64,000 nucleotides of DNA. It comes from Tubiluchus corallicola (taxonomy: Eukaryota > Priapulida > Priapulimorpha > Priapulimorphida > Tubiluchidae). Positions 1-46,896 of this stretch are shown piece after piece; positions within the stretch are counted from its first letter, which is position 1; each line of letters opens with the position of its first letter. The translations under genes and the position numbers were made by a program. The stretch is from positions 248,001-312,000 of the forward strand of contig JAQGDQ010000168.1 of assembly GCA_030141605.1 (NCBI GenBank), written 5' to 3'. The notes beneath the pieces were generated by a model. It saw only the letters and a list, made by a program, of their open reading frames with translations, was not told the origin of the DNA and made no database searches.

Positions 1-610
1 ATAAATAATCGCAGTCATTGCAAAAATAATTACAATCAGCGTTGGACAGGATGTGATTAAACCTGTGCTTGAATGTTGCAAATTGTGCAATGTCTTTTCG
101 AAAACACATGATAGGGTGTGTGCAGAAAAAATATTATCCATGAACGAAGTTTTTACAATATTTAAGCTTGACAGAGCAGTTAAACTTTACGAGCAGCACA
201 GAACAAGAAAAGACAAAAACAAAATGAAAAAGCAGGGTGATTCAACGATATTTAACAATGATGTTATTTGCCTGTTGTAACCGCCTTTGACAAAGCAAGA
301 TTTCAGATGCTGAGTATGATATGTTATATCATTATGCAATAGCATATGGTACTGTATACTTTACGGTATAATGGGTTACCAAATAATGACTGCTAGTGCG
401 CAGTAGAAATGTTGTTATTTTTTAATTAAAAATTGGAAAAGTCCTTGGTTATTGTTGGATATTTAACAACAAAAAGAGTCGTACGCATTTAAGAAATTGA
501 ATTAAGATACAAAAATGAGATATAGTTTCCCAAGGAAAAATAATCATTATTTTGCTGCGCTAACATCCAGCTGTTTTTCTGCAATTTTTTATTACGAATG
601 TTTCCCACAG
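1..610. other. Upstream non-coding stretch, probably intron
   Basis: I see no convincing gene here. A short open frame at 53-280 has no recognisable domain or splice context. The last 50 bases look like the end of an intron: a branch-point-like gctaac near 559-564, a pyrimidine-rich run, then cacag at 606-610. The 5' exon of the glycine-rich gene that follows therefore probably lies further left, possibly outside the window. Confidence 0.5.
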
Positions 611-1432
611 GTCTCATTGGTGAGATGCAAAGGTTATGGAGGTGACTACAATGCAGGCTATGCTGGTGTCGGATATGCGGGTTCAGGAAGGGCTGGTTAT
701 GGTGGGGATCTCGATGTCGGATACGGAGGCGGAAATAGCGCCGGATATTACGGGGGCAACCATGCAGGATACGAATCTGGTGGAACAGCTGGATATGGTG
801 GGAAACTGGCACTGGATTATGCTGGCAAGTTAGCCATCGGCTTTCAAGGTTTTGGCAAAATCATTGGACAAGCTTATGGTGGCAACCATGGACGCGGTTA
901 CGGCGGCAATGCTGCAAAAGCTTATGGACAGACAGGAGCACATGCGCGTGGAGCCTTAGCAGCACACGCAGCAGGCGGATACACCGGATATGGAGCAACC
1001 GGACTAGGATCTCTTGTGTCAGATTTTCATAATGCTTATGGTGGTGGATATGATGGTTTTGGTGGGGGACATGGTAAAGGTCACGGAGGTGGTAGAGGTC
1101 ATGGTTACGGGGGTGGTTATGGAGGAGGCCATGGTGGAGGTGACAACGACTCATATGGTGGTGGAGGTGGGGGAGGTTTTGGAGGTGGAGGTGGTGAAGG
1201 GACAGGTGGAGGAGGTGGCTTCGGAAGTGTTTACGGCGGGGGAAGCGCAAGCGGACATGCAGGTGGGTATGGTGGTGGATTTGGAAACGGGGTCAGTGGG
1301 GGCTATGGGGGCGGAAGTGGTGGCGGATATGGAGGAGGGCACAGTGGTTTACATGGGGAAGGTTTTGGAGGTGGAGGTAATTATGTGGCTGACAGCTATC
1401 ATGGTGGTGGCGGTTACGAAAAGCGGCGTTAG
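611..1432 (+). CDS. Glycine/tyrosine-rich repeat protein, 3' terminal exon
   Basis: The exon encodes about 273 residues dominated by GYGG, GGG, AGYGG and GHGGG repeats, with alanine-rich segments in the first half and a near-pure glycine C-terminal half, ending YEKRR then TAG. This composition is typical of secreted structural proteins (cuticle, matrix, silk or shell-matrix like), but low-complexity sequence cannot assign a family. An ATG at 515 opens the same frame. However, the 515-610 segment carries a branch-point-like motif, a pyrimidine tract and cacag immediately before 611, so I favour splicing in from an upstream exon that would supply the signal peptide. The alternative is a 305-residue product starting at 515, whose residues 11-27 are only mildly hydrophobic. 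A poly(A) signal follows 187 bp after the stop. Confidence 0.7.
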   Translation, partial: VSLVRCKGYGGDYNAGYAGVGYAGSGRAGYGGDLDVGYGGGNSAGYYGGNHAGYESGGTAGYGGKLALDYAGKLAIGFQGFGKIIGQAYGGNHGRGYGGNAAKAYGQTGAHARGALAAHAAGGYTGYGATGLGSLVSDFHNAYGGGYDGFGGGHGKGHGGGRGHGYGGGYGGGHGGGDNDSYGGGGGGGFGGGGGEGTGGGGGFGSVYGGGSASGHAGGYGGGFGNGVSGGYGGGSGGGYGGGHSGLHGEGFGGGGNYVADSYHGGGGYEKRR

Positions 1433-1618
1433 GAAATTTATTGTGTTTAGCAATACGAGCAGTGTTTTAAATCGTGCTATTAAAATCATCCCGACGTTGC
1501 TCAATGTCATAGTGACATGAATTGTTTTGTTAATGTAGTATTTATTAAATTTCTCTCTTCTACAATTGTTGCACTTTTATTTTCTAATTGTTATTATGCT
1601 GTTTGTTGTTATGTTGTT

Positions 1619-1624
1619 AATAAA
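1619..1624 (+). terminator. Poly(A) signal of glycine-rich gene
   Basis: AATAAA lies about 190 bases after the stop codon of the glycine-rich exon, in AT-rich sequence, which suits a cleavage and polyadenylation signal. Confidence 0.5.
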
Positions 1625-1766
1625 GTCGTTTTACAGGTAACTACTAAAGCGTACAGTATCTTTATTTCTCAAGCGTTTTATAATAACTCTTACTACCAAA
1701 GTCGTGATGGAGAAGGAAAAAGAAATAAAGAAAGGATGTGAGAGCAAGTCAGAAAAAAGACGAGTA

Positions 1767-1767
<1 letters not shown>

Positions 1768-1813
<46 letters not shown>

Positions 1814-1875
1814 AGAGAGAGGGACTAAAGAAAACACAGAGAAAGGACAGACAGGCAGACAGACAGACAGACAGG
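1768..1875. repeat. (GA)n followed by (GACA)n microsatellite
   Basis: About 40 bp of GA dinucleotides is followed by an interrupted purine stretch and then a gaca/caga tetranucleotide run. Open frames across it are repeat artefacts. Confidence 0.85.
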
Positions 1876-1944
1876 CTGGCAGATCACTAGGACATAAAAG
1901 CTACTATAGCCGATTTTTCGTTTTACTTGTTATCTCCTTTCGTT

Positions 1945-2075
1945 GAAATTCTCTCTCTCACTCTTCGTCTCTCTCTCATCCTCTATTTTCTTCTTCCTTT
2001 CTTACTTTTTCCTTTTTTGGTTCTTCTCCCTTTCTTACTTTTTCCTTTTTTGGTCCTTCTCTTCCCTTATCGTTT
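1945..2075. repeat. CT-rich tract with a 33-bp tandem duplication
   Basis: Pyrimidine-rich sequence. It contains two adjacent copies of a 33-bp unit, starting at 1996 and 2029, that read ctttcttactttttcctttt and onward. Confidence 0.7.
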
Positions 2076-2541
2076 GTTTGCGCGCAAACAAACGAATGGC
2101 TATGTAATTACGCGTGAAGCCATTGGTTTATTACTCATGTCATATTGAGAAGCCGTACCACTGAGTTGCCTCTGTTTATGCCGAAGCATGACGAAGAAAA
2201 TGCAAGTACACAAAGTCTACACAGTAAACACGTCTCGTGTTAGACTTTACAAACGGTCGGTCACTAATGCATCATCATAACAGTTTGCAAACCCAGTGAA
2301 TTAACATTGCTTGGAGAAGTGCGCCGAATGCGGTAATATTTGCACACATCCTGGTGGATAAATAAAAGGGAACAATTATTTTTGCAATTGCTATAAACAT
2401 ATATATCTGATTTTCTGTGATGTTAGCAGTTTCTAACAAGGAATACCATGCTATTAAAAGCACGTTAGCTAGTCCACAAGTTTGTGGAAGACCAACGGAT
2501 TTTTTTATAATTATCTAGTATTTCGACTGTTGCACGTGAAC

Positions 2542-37400
<34,859 letters not shown>

Positions 37401-37702
37401 TTAACAATAAGGCGGATGTTGTTTAGCTTTCTTAAAAACGTTGGCTATGATTTTTTGTAGAAACAAAAAGTACATTAAAATTGATTTTCCTTGTTCGTCA
37501 AAAAATTTCATGTTGTGGCACATAGCCAGTCATAGAGTTGCTGTTAAATTATTTATAAAGTACAGTAATTGCCCTAAGAAAAATATTTGTTTTTTATGTT
37601 GTCAGACTGTTTACAACGCTACAGTAATTGTCCGAAGAAAAATAATTGTTTTTGGTTAGAAAAGATAGAACTTCTTAGCTATTTATAAATACTCCCTGGC
37701 GA

Positions 37703-37708
37703 AATAAA
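37703..37708 (+). terminator. Poly(A) signal of the GPR158-like gene
   Basis: AATAAA about 300 bp past the stop, the first clear one downstream. Confidence 0.5.
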
Positions 37709-38554
37709 TAATTAAATTGGGCTATCGCACAAATTCGAAATTTACATAAACTAGCACTACATTTATAGCATGAAATTTTTTAAAGCCGTACTGCATGCTT
37801 TAGTTGCATTAAACATAATATGCAGTTAATTAAATCTCTTGTTAATAGTTTAAGTTCGTAAGAGTAATGGTTAGTCGTTAAAATTAGAATTTGTTGTATT
37901 TTTAATGAGCTAACGGGATCATTGTATGATAATATTAACTTTTCCCTAAACTAGAATGTTTTGTAACTGTTATCACTAGGAGACTTAACGGCAGACCATA
38001 TTTTTAATTCAACTCCTTTATAAACGCCTATCACAGCTTGCACAAATCTGCACAACAGTCCTTTATTTTCAAATCAAAAATGTGTTCCTTTGTGGAGCTA
38101 TTACTGTAGTGGATAAACAATCTTAGGACAAGTCAATCACGTGACTGGCGGAAACCAATGCAGTTGCCTAGTTGGGTTTTTTTAACGAGCAGATAGGCCA
38201 ATGATCAAATCAGGACTGTGTTCACAATCACAACATAACATATCCTTATAATACAGTATTATTAACCTACTTGTTTGTTAATATGACTTGTAATTGTTAA
38301 TGTTGAGTAAGTATGTATGTTATAGTGTAACTGTGCAAAAAGTGTAGTTAATGCTTAGCAAAAATAACAGTTATTTGTTATAGCCACAATTACAAAATAT
38401 ACTTCTTTGGTTTCTTTTTAATTTTTTTAAATAAGCTTCAGTAAAGAAAATTCATTTGTTTTTACAACGTTTTCAACACAATCACGCGGCAGTGCATTCA
38501 ACTAAAACGTTTTGATTTTGAATGAAACTTCGCAAGTTTAGATAGAAACTACAG

Positions 38555-38700
38555 TCATTCATTCATTCATTCATTTGTTCGACCATTCATTCCTCGGGCA
38601 TTTAGTCAGCCATTCATTATTTCTTTAGTCAGTTGTTTATTGTTTCATTCGTTCATTCATTCACTCATGCATTGATTCATTTAATATTTCATTTCAATAT
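38555..38700. repeat. Degenerate (ATTC)n repeat
   Basis: Perfect cattcattcattcatt is followed by diverged attc words. Confidence 0.75.
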
Positions 38701-39068
38701 AATATTTTTATTTAAAATTACTATACACTCACGCAGTCACAATTCACTAGTGATAAATTACGTTAAAAACTGAGTCCTTTTATCAATCCAACGGTTTATC
38801 TTCACAAACTTTTTCTGCCGAATGATTCAATTCACAATAACGGTTTTACGTTCATCGTTTTTAGGAAGCCTCAACATGATTTACACTGACAGTCAATGTA
38901 TCTGACGTTTGCGTCAACTTTTGTCAGATCGCCCATTATAATTTACAGCCCAGTCAAACGATTTTCATTTATTGACGATACCCGCCGCTAATGTTTCTCA
39001 AAGAACTCTAGGTGCTTTTCTAGGCCCCATTCCGAGATAGAAGTTTGCTCAATCAATCAATATATATA

Positions 39069-39495
<427 letters not shown>

Positions 39496-41235
39496 GTGTG
39501 TGTACGTGATTTTTTTATTTAACACAAAAAATATTCATAGTTTATAATTGAATACACATCAAGTACAAAAGAGTGGGAAAGTGAAAAAGAAAGAAAAAGG
39601 GCAAGAACGGGGAAAAAGAGAGAGGTACAAGACAGAAATTTCTTCCAAAGCAACTATCGAAATGACAGTTTGTTAAATTATGCCACAGATTATTTTTACA
39701 TGGCTCTTTATATGCCATTTCACCATTTTACATGAACTTGCAGTTAATTAAGACAGGACCTGGCTATTAAATTGATGAGTGACTTTCGAGACAGCTGGTA
39801 CTGACGTAATTTTTCTCCCCGGCTCTTTATTTCACTAATGTAGGATGTCCGAATATAGCCACGCGCACGCAACACATCTCTGCAAGTTTTGGGTTTCATC
39901 TTAAAAGATGATCCTTGATAAGTAGCGAGATTCTCGTCCTACCGCAATCACCTACAATGAGTGAGCTTCCCGGCTTACTGTGCGCCGCACAGTACAAAAA
40001 CTATATAAAAATTCAACACAAGATTCACATTATTGTATGCAGTAGATATCATTTTATTTAAATTGTAATATTGCAACCGTGGTCAGGTTCGAATTTTTTC
40101 TTGTAACTTTCTACATCATTAGTGAAATGCACATGATGATGAAACGACTTGTAAAAGGTCAATTAGTTGACAGAATTAACTCATTTCGAGTTGTAGTAAC
40201 AACGTTCGCAATCAAGTTACCGGATGTAGACTAAATGTCTTGTGAAAATCGTCTCTATTTACTATTAAGTTTATCAAGGGTCCTGCTGTTTTCATTGCAG
40301 TCCACTGAATGGCATTGTAAAGTAGTTTTCAGCCTAACGTGTACTGTGGAACAAACACAAAAAAAAGGAAAACAAAAAGAACGAAGGAGATAAAACAATA
40401 GCCAACTACAAAAGTACGATGAAAGACACCTTCTGTCTGAGTGCTGGACAATTTTTTTATAATTTTACAAGCAGGTGGTAACGGACTACACCGTTTAGTG
40501 ATTAAAAATGGAGTTCGGAGTTTCATTGCAGTCCTCCATACATAATACTTAGTCAAACAAAACATTTGGCTGTTAGTTACGGTGTCCAGTGTAACTACAA
40601 CATGCCATCTACTTCGCGAAATTTGCCACCATTGACACGGCTGTGTCTCAATACATAAATGAAAAAATAATAAGTACCAGCCTTACTTTAAGGCCGATAA
40701 GGTTTTTGACACCACGGATTCATGCAATGAACTTACTTCCGTTACTTATGAAAGTGTAAAATCAAATAAATTGTAAAACCCAGTACGACAACTAAACCAC
40801 GGCATATTTGTTCCAAACACATAAGTATTGTTTACAGGCCATGGCTTTTCACCAGTTTTAAATTCCATTTTAGCGTTTTTTTTCCGAATTATTTATTGAC
40901 TGCATTACAAATATGTTATTAGCAAGCTTCAATCTGATCCTCAAAGACTTGCGCAAAATTTGCAAAAATCGATTTTGCTTCAATTAAAGAAGCCAACATC
41001 TGATAAATTAGTACAAGGCGTATAGACTGCATCTTATCTGCTCTAAACCTCGGCTTGAACGCCGAAAACTAAATAACTAAGATCCGATATTAAAATTTTC
41101 ACGAAAGAATCGTTCTTTTTGCGGACTTTTAAAAACTAATTAACTCCCAGAAGTTTGTGTGTGCGTTGGTTAAAAATGACATCGTTCATTCAGTAGGCAA
41201 ACTAATCGCAGTGGTACAGTGTAGCAAATTCTTCC

Positions 41236-41370
41236 CCTTTCTTTCTCTCTCACCTCTCTCTCTTCTTCTTTTTTCTTCTGCTCCCTTCCTCGTCATGTCT
41301 CTTTCTACCTTGCTCAATTCTTTATCTTTCTCCCCTTCTCTCTTGCTTAATCTCTCTCTCGCTCTCTCCA

Positions 41371-41407
<37 letters not shown>

Positions 41408-41408
41408 G
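41236..41408. repeat. CT-rich tract ending in (CT)n
   Basis: Imperfect pyrimidine sequence ends in about 16 CT units. Confidence 0.9.
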
Positions 41409-42589
41409 TGACACGCGCGTTGCATATGCGTGTGTGTATTCTGTTTTTTGCCTCTCCCGCCTTTTTACATCTTACTCTTATTCCCAGTCGACCATTTCAG
41501 GCTATCTTCTCGATATGACATGGAGATTGTTAATATTATAAATATTATAATAAGGCTACATTAAACAATTTGCAACAGAAAATCTGACAAACCTTATAAA
41601 CCCACTAAACAGATTATTTAGGGGATTATTTGGTAGCCTACTGTTCATATTTGTTTATGTATCAAGCTGTCTTACTCAGTATGAATAGCTTCTGTGTTTC
41701 ACCCACTTTCACTAGTTTAACCCAATTTTCTCAACTGCCGCTTCCAGTTAAGTGATCTATGCTCGAATATGAAGACTTTTATTAAGATAATTTTCCTGTG
41801 AATTGGGAATTTAGTAATCTAATACCTGATAATTTACAATAAATTACTTGCCGGCTGTTTGAAAACTGCACAGTCAAAAGACTAGAAAGACACACAAAAT
41901 ATCTTATTCTAAATCGTGTCACATAGAAAGACTTTTTACAGATTAGCAAAATCGAACTAAAATACAGACTAGCTACAAACTTTCCAACTTTACAATCCAT
42001 AACATATTTTCAGAATTACAAGTGGTCATTTCATTAGAAGTTGCTCTACATTTTATGTTGTTGTTGTTGTAGCATTGTCTTCAGAAAAAGCAGATTATTT
42101 GTTTGCGTTCGTTTTCTGTAGCAGACGTGGGTCAAGCCACCAACAGCTTCAAGTCGTTCTGTACTTTCATTTGCTTGATATGAATGAGTCAAAAATTTGT
42201 GACGTCTAAATTTTTGTACAGCAATATTTCTTTGACTTATGTCTGAAAACTTTCAGCATTGGGTACAAATACAAAAAGAACATATAACAAGAATTTTTAA
42301 TCTTAGAATACTTATTAATGGATAAAATTGTAGATTATAAGAGGGAAGCAACATAAGTACTTTTATTTTGCTAAGTAAAAATGAACTTAAATGAGTTTTC
42401 TATATTGACAATATAGTTGACAATATATTGACAACAGTATCAAACTATTAAGTACCACTTTCCTAATTGGGAAACCATCTCACGATTTTGCAGTAATAGT
42501 ATAAATGTCATACCTGCGCTTGCCCGATAAGAGTTTTCACAACTGAACATTTCTTGTTGAAAAAACAACTAGAAAGCTTTTTGTGAACT

Positions 42590-42690
42590 GTTAAGTTGAC
42601 ATTTAGCCGCAATCTACAGCGCAGTTTTTCTCTGAGAGTAAAGTTGCAACGTGTGAACGGTCTGGCATTTGAACGCGCCATTAGGAACTA
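42590..42690. mobile_element. Degenerate relative of the 60.5-kb foldback element
   Basis: gcgcagtttttctctgagag, then taaagttgcaacgtgtgaacgg and gaacgcgcc, resemble an arm of the element at 60531-60756. The other arm is weak. Confidence 0.4.
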
Positions 42691-43009
42691 TTCCGCATGC
42701 AAATTATTGTGACTTACTGGTGCGGATCTATTGCAAATTTCAGATACACAGACTTTATACAACAGGTTTTCTAGCTAGGCTGTATTTTCCAAAACATATT
42801 AACATCCTAATTTGTGGGACTTTAAATTCATTGTAACTATTGTTGTCATTAAGCATTAATCTGTGTTATGTATTAGTACAGATCTGTATAAAGAAGAACG
42901 TTTATTGACCTATCCAAATGCTGTCCTTTAACGTGCCTCACAGAAGTAACCACTCATTGCTCTTTAAATATTGCTGCAGAGTACCATAAACACCGCAAAC
43001 AATAAATCA

Positions 43010-43191
43010 ACGTCAGCAACAGCAAAACAGCAATAGCAGCAAAAGCAGAACAGTAACAGCGACGACAACAAGCACCACGACAATGACAAAAATAACAACA
43101 GCAGCAACAACAACAACACTATAATCATTATCATCATCATCATTATCATCGTCGTCGTCGTCATCATCATTATCATCGTCATCATCAGTAA

Positions 43192-43259
<68 letters not shown>

Positions 43260-43345
43260 ATGGTAGCAGTAGCAGCAGGAGGGGCCGCAATGTTAACAAC
43301 AACAACGACAACAGCAATGACAACGACAATGGTGACAACAACAAC
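43010..43345. repeat. Compound CAA/CAG, TCA/TCG and TAG arrays
   Basis: The region 43116-43188 is (TCA/TCG)n and 43190-43258 is (TAG)n, flanked by caa/cag words. Confidence 0.9.
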
Positions 43346-44119
43346 AACACCAAGAAGGTTATTATGTACAAGGACAGTGTCATCAAAAGCAATTACACCT
43401 ACGATCTGCTCTGAAAGGTCATTTGGGTGTCATGAGTAATAACAATTCTTACATTTTTCAGTAATTATTGTGGCTCACGAACAATATTAATTACAGTGAC
43501 ATCGACAATGATATTATCAACAACAACAACAACTCCCCCTCAATGCTAAAAGGTCATCATCTTACTAATGACACCTCTTACAATTACAAGAATCCTTTGG
43601 CTGAACTACGGAATCCTTTATTCTTCTTATTATTATGAGCTTTTAATCTGCCATTATAGTCGATTATAGTGATTCCGAATTCTATCGAATGTGAGCGTCT
43701 TCTGCATTCTACAATATAAACTACAGACTTCTGCATTATTGCCTGTAAGTCATTACCATGTTTATTATCTTTCAAATGCTACCTAATAGGGGTTGATTAA
43801 GCGAATTAGATGACAGGGAGTTTTGGGAATTGTCAGTAAAATGCAATTAAAGCTTCATAAATAGTTTTTCCACCAAAACAGACTTCTGATCAAAATTTTT
43901 GTTTTAATTCGTTTGAAAGATATTACTGAAAGAAACTATTAGTGAAAGTAAAAGCACGTGTATTATTGATTTTAATTGATACAACAATTAGAGCCAGTGT
44001 AATGTTTATTTTACAGTTCCACAGTTATTTCACAATTATTTTAGGGCGAGTAAATTAACACTTGGAAACGTTAGATTGGTTGGTGAGCTACTGGGATTGA
44101 ATAAAGATCGGTCAGAATC

Positions 44120-44190
44120 ATAAGGGGCTGTATAGTTTAGTTATTTGACCTATAATCAAAATCTCTTGCTCAAATCCAGGCTAATTAGTA
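44120..44190 (+). repeat. Weak tRNA-like segment
   Basis: A-box-like tatagtttagtt is near 44131 and B-box-like gctcaaatcc at 44168. It is degenerate. Confidence 0.25.
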
Positions 44191-45904
44191 TCTTTTTCAT
44201 ATTTTAGTTTTGTTTGAAATTTAGTAAATATATAGCGCCGGATTCATTCTATCATTTATTAAAATTCTGTAATCTTTCACGTGGTTACTCTTCTACCTAA
44301 AATTGGATTAAAAGTGAAGTTACACGGTAAACAATTTGTGTTTTACATTATCCAAAATTTCTAAAATTTATTCAGTTTTAGCTCATTCAATTTTAGCCTG
44401 ATTTTAGGCTGATAATACAAAGAGTAACTTTATGAAACGTTTCAGAATTTTGATTAAATAATTACGTGCTATGACGCCAGCTTTTTGTTCAGCTCACTCT
44501 GTCATTCGAGATTTCTGTTTTTTTATTGGGCGAAAAGAATCGCAAAAATTTGTTGTAAATTGCCAAGAGCGCTTGATTTTTTCCTGTAACGAAAAATGGT
44601 GACTATACACCATTCGGGGAGCAAATTGTTTTTGTTAAATCTGAAATACAAAACATTCAAATAAAAAGCTGCTCATTTGTTATTGATTTTTTTCCGCGGG
44701 CTGTTCCGTACTTGCAAACCGAATCCGCATAACAAAAACGCCACTTTTGAAAGTTTTAATGTTGTTTACATGTTAAAAAGTGAGAACCTGCAAGGCCGAA
44801 ATCTGTCTAAAAATAAAATTCTCCAACATAAGTGGATTACAGTTGAAAGTAGTCTTGAATTTGCTGCCGCTCGGAATTAGTTTATTTCATTGCAAGCCTC
44901 TTCAGCTGGCGACGCTTTGAATACAGAATAAGATAAATTGTTTTATTTGAAGTGGGAATATTTCGTGTTTACGTTTTCATGGCTTAGTTTTCCATGCGTG
45001 GTTATTTAACGTGCTCTTATGATACCCACCAGTTGTGAAAACACATTTCAGGCGACATTGAAATGCAAAAGTGAAAACAGATACAAAGAAAAAAAAGAAC
45101 GACAACAACCAAAATGCCTTTCCGGTACAGTAAAATTATTGAGTCGGAATGAGGCAGCAGTTTCGTGGAATGTAAAAACACTATAGTCAGAATTCTGCAG
45201 TTGCATTTTTGAACAGAGTTCAAACGGACGTGCTCAAATCTAAGTGAATTGTACACCACTCGATAATGATTCAATTGCGTGTAATATCATCAGTTTCTAC
45301 TGTAGCAATAAAAATATTTATATTAGTCTTACCTGCTGTATTAGTACACGTAATAAGCAATTTATAGGGAATGCAAAAACGTAAAACAAAAACATATAAG
45401 ATATTTCAGATTTTTATATAATTTGATGTTGTTATATTTGGTCTATTGGGGAAATTTTGGAGAAATTCCTGTGTGATTTTTACTACTATAATGAGTATAA
45501 AATAATTGTTCATTGTGACAACAGCTCTTCAAATGTTGCTTCACAAAATCGTACAGGCCTAGTTAGCATTATTTTGCAGCGGAAGTTTTTCTTAAATACA
45601 ATGGCAGGCTCATTGAGAGAAAATTCAACATTCTCAAAATTGGTTTTGCGTTTTAATTGACCCGCGAGGCTATACGCCATTGTAACACCAGATGGCTAGA
45701 TAAACTTTACGGTGCGAAATCCTACATACGTTTGCTTTTTGTTTTCCTCTATAGAATTGTATGCAAATGTAGAGCGAGAGATATACTAAAAATGGCATCT
45801 TCTCAGTTGGCATAATCTCAAAGTAGTTAAGTCCTCTTTTCCGTTTAGGAAAGGTTAACACCTACGAAAATTTTCTGCATGGTTTTGCCAAGTTCCCTGA
45901 TGTA

Positions 45905-46488
45905 TCATCGGCCGCGCGGCTGCCGGTTGAGATGGACGGTCAGGTCAAATCTAAACCCAGCTTAGCTCACTCAAAGAAGTTTAACAAGAAAATGAGCTAC
46001 TAAAACGGGTTTTACTTGTGCTGCCTTCAACCACACGTTTAACGCCAGCAATTGTTGCAGTTGATGTTGTACAGTGTAGCCCTGTTTCCTCTTTCTAAAG
46101 TGCTATATATCTTCTTCCGAGAGTCCCACCAGGCGCCGCTAGAACGTTTTTTCTATAGGCTGTTTGGCCAAAATTTCGAAAAATCGGGAGCTGGGTCCGG
46201 GAAAACGCACGTTACGTAACACCGTGGCCCTCCCCCGGATTCTAAATATGACTATGACACCCACCGTTGAACGGACTATTTAACCATTACCGGCACCATG
46301 CCAGGCACATTCCCGTTCTCCAGAAATTTTTGCGAATTGCAATTTTTTGGAGGTTTTTCGACCCCGTTCCTCCCGGTGGGCCCGATTCGAAAAATAAGCC
46401 CCCAGGTGCAAACCCTTGGATAGAGACCTTTCGTTTGACGTATAGATCGTCAAAAATGGTGCCGTCGTCGCAGCTGTAGCCTCGTCGG
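45905..46488. other. GC-richer island of unknown origin
   Basis: The sequence contains gccgcgcggctgcc, tcccccggattc, cctcccggtgggcccg and similar words, unlike the AT-rich surroundings. It abuts a (ATACAT)n array. I recognise no gene in it, although both strands have short open frames. Confidence 0.5.
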
Positions 46489-46507
46489 TTATATATATAT
46501 ATAATAT

Positions 46508-46575
<68 letters not shown>

Positions 46576-46610
46576 GTACATATATATATAATATATATAT
46601 ATACAAATTG
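46488..46610. repeat. (ATACAT)n/(TA)n microsatellite
   Basis: A tacata hexanucleotide array flanked by TA dinucleotides. Confidence 0.95.
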
Positions 46611-46718
46611 TAAATAAATTGCGACAATTATGCAAAATAAAAGAACTGTTAATAACGCATGTGTCAATAAATCAATAACATATTTTCTAATTGTATAACA
46701 ATTTCACTATTACTAAAT

Positions 46719-46724
46719 TTTATT
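46719..46724 (-). terminator. Poly(A) signal of the class A GPCR
   Basis: AATAAA on the minus strand (plus tttatt), about 175 bp past the receptor stop. Confidence 0.45.
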
Positions 46725-46896
46725 GTTCAATTACAGAGCAGGATATACCAGAAAGAATAATAAGCAAAGCTCTCACCAGCAAGTCTCCAAAGAAATCGAA
46801 AACAGTAGTCGATTTTGCTTTAACGATAAAATAGTTAGCGTTTTTCACGAGGACGAAAACTGTTATCACAAAATCGATAAATACTAAATCAGTTTT

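Noticed and set aside
861-1250. Minus-strand and +2 frames over the glycine-rich exon
   Set aside because: They are shadows of the GGN-rich coding frame; His/Leu- and Val/Glu-rich strings result from reading GGT repeats in other registers.
42964-43392. 142-codon Leu-rich minus-strand frame
   Set aside because: It is built from CAA/CAG, TCA and TAG simple repeats.
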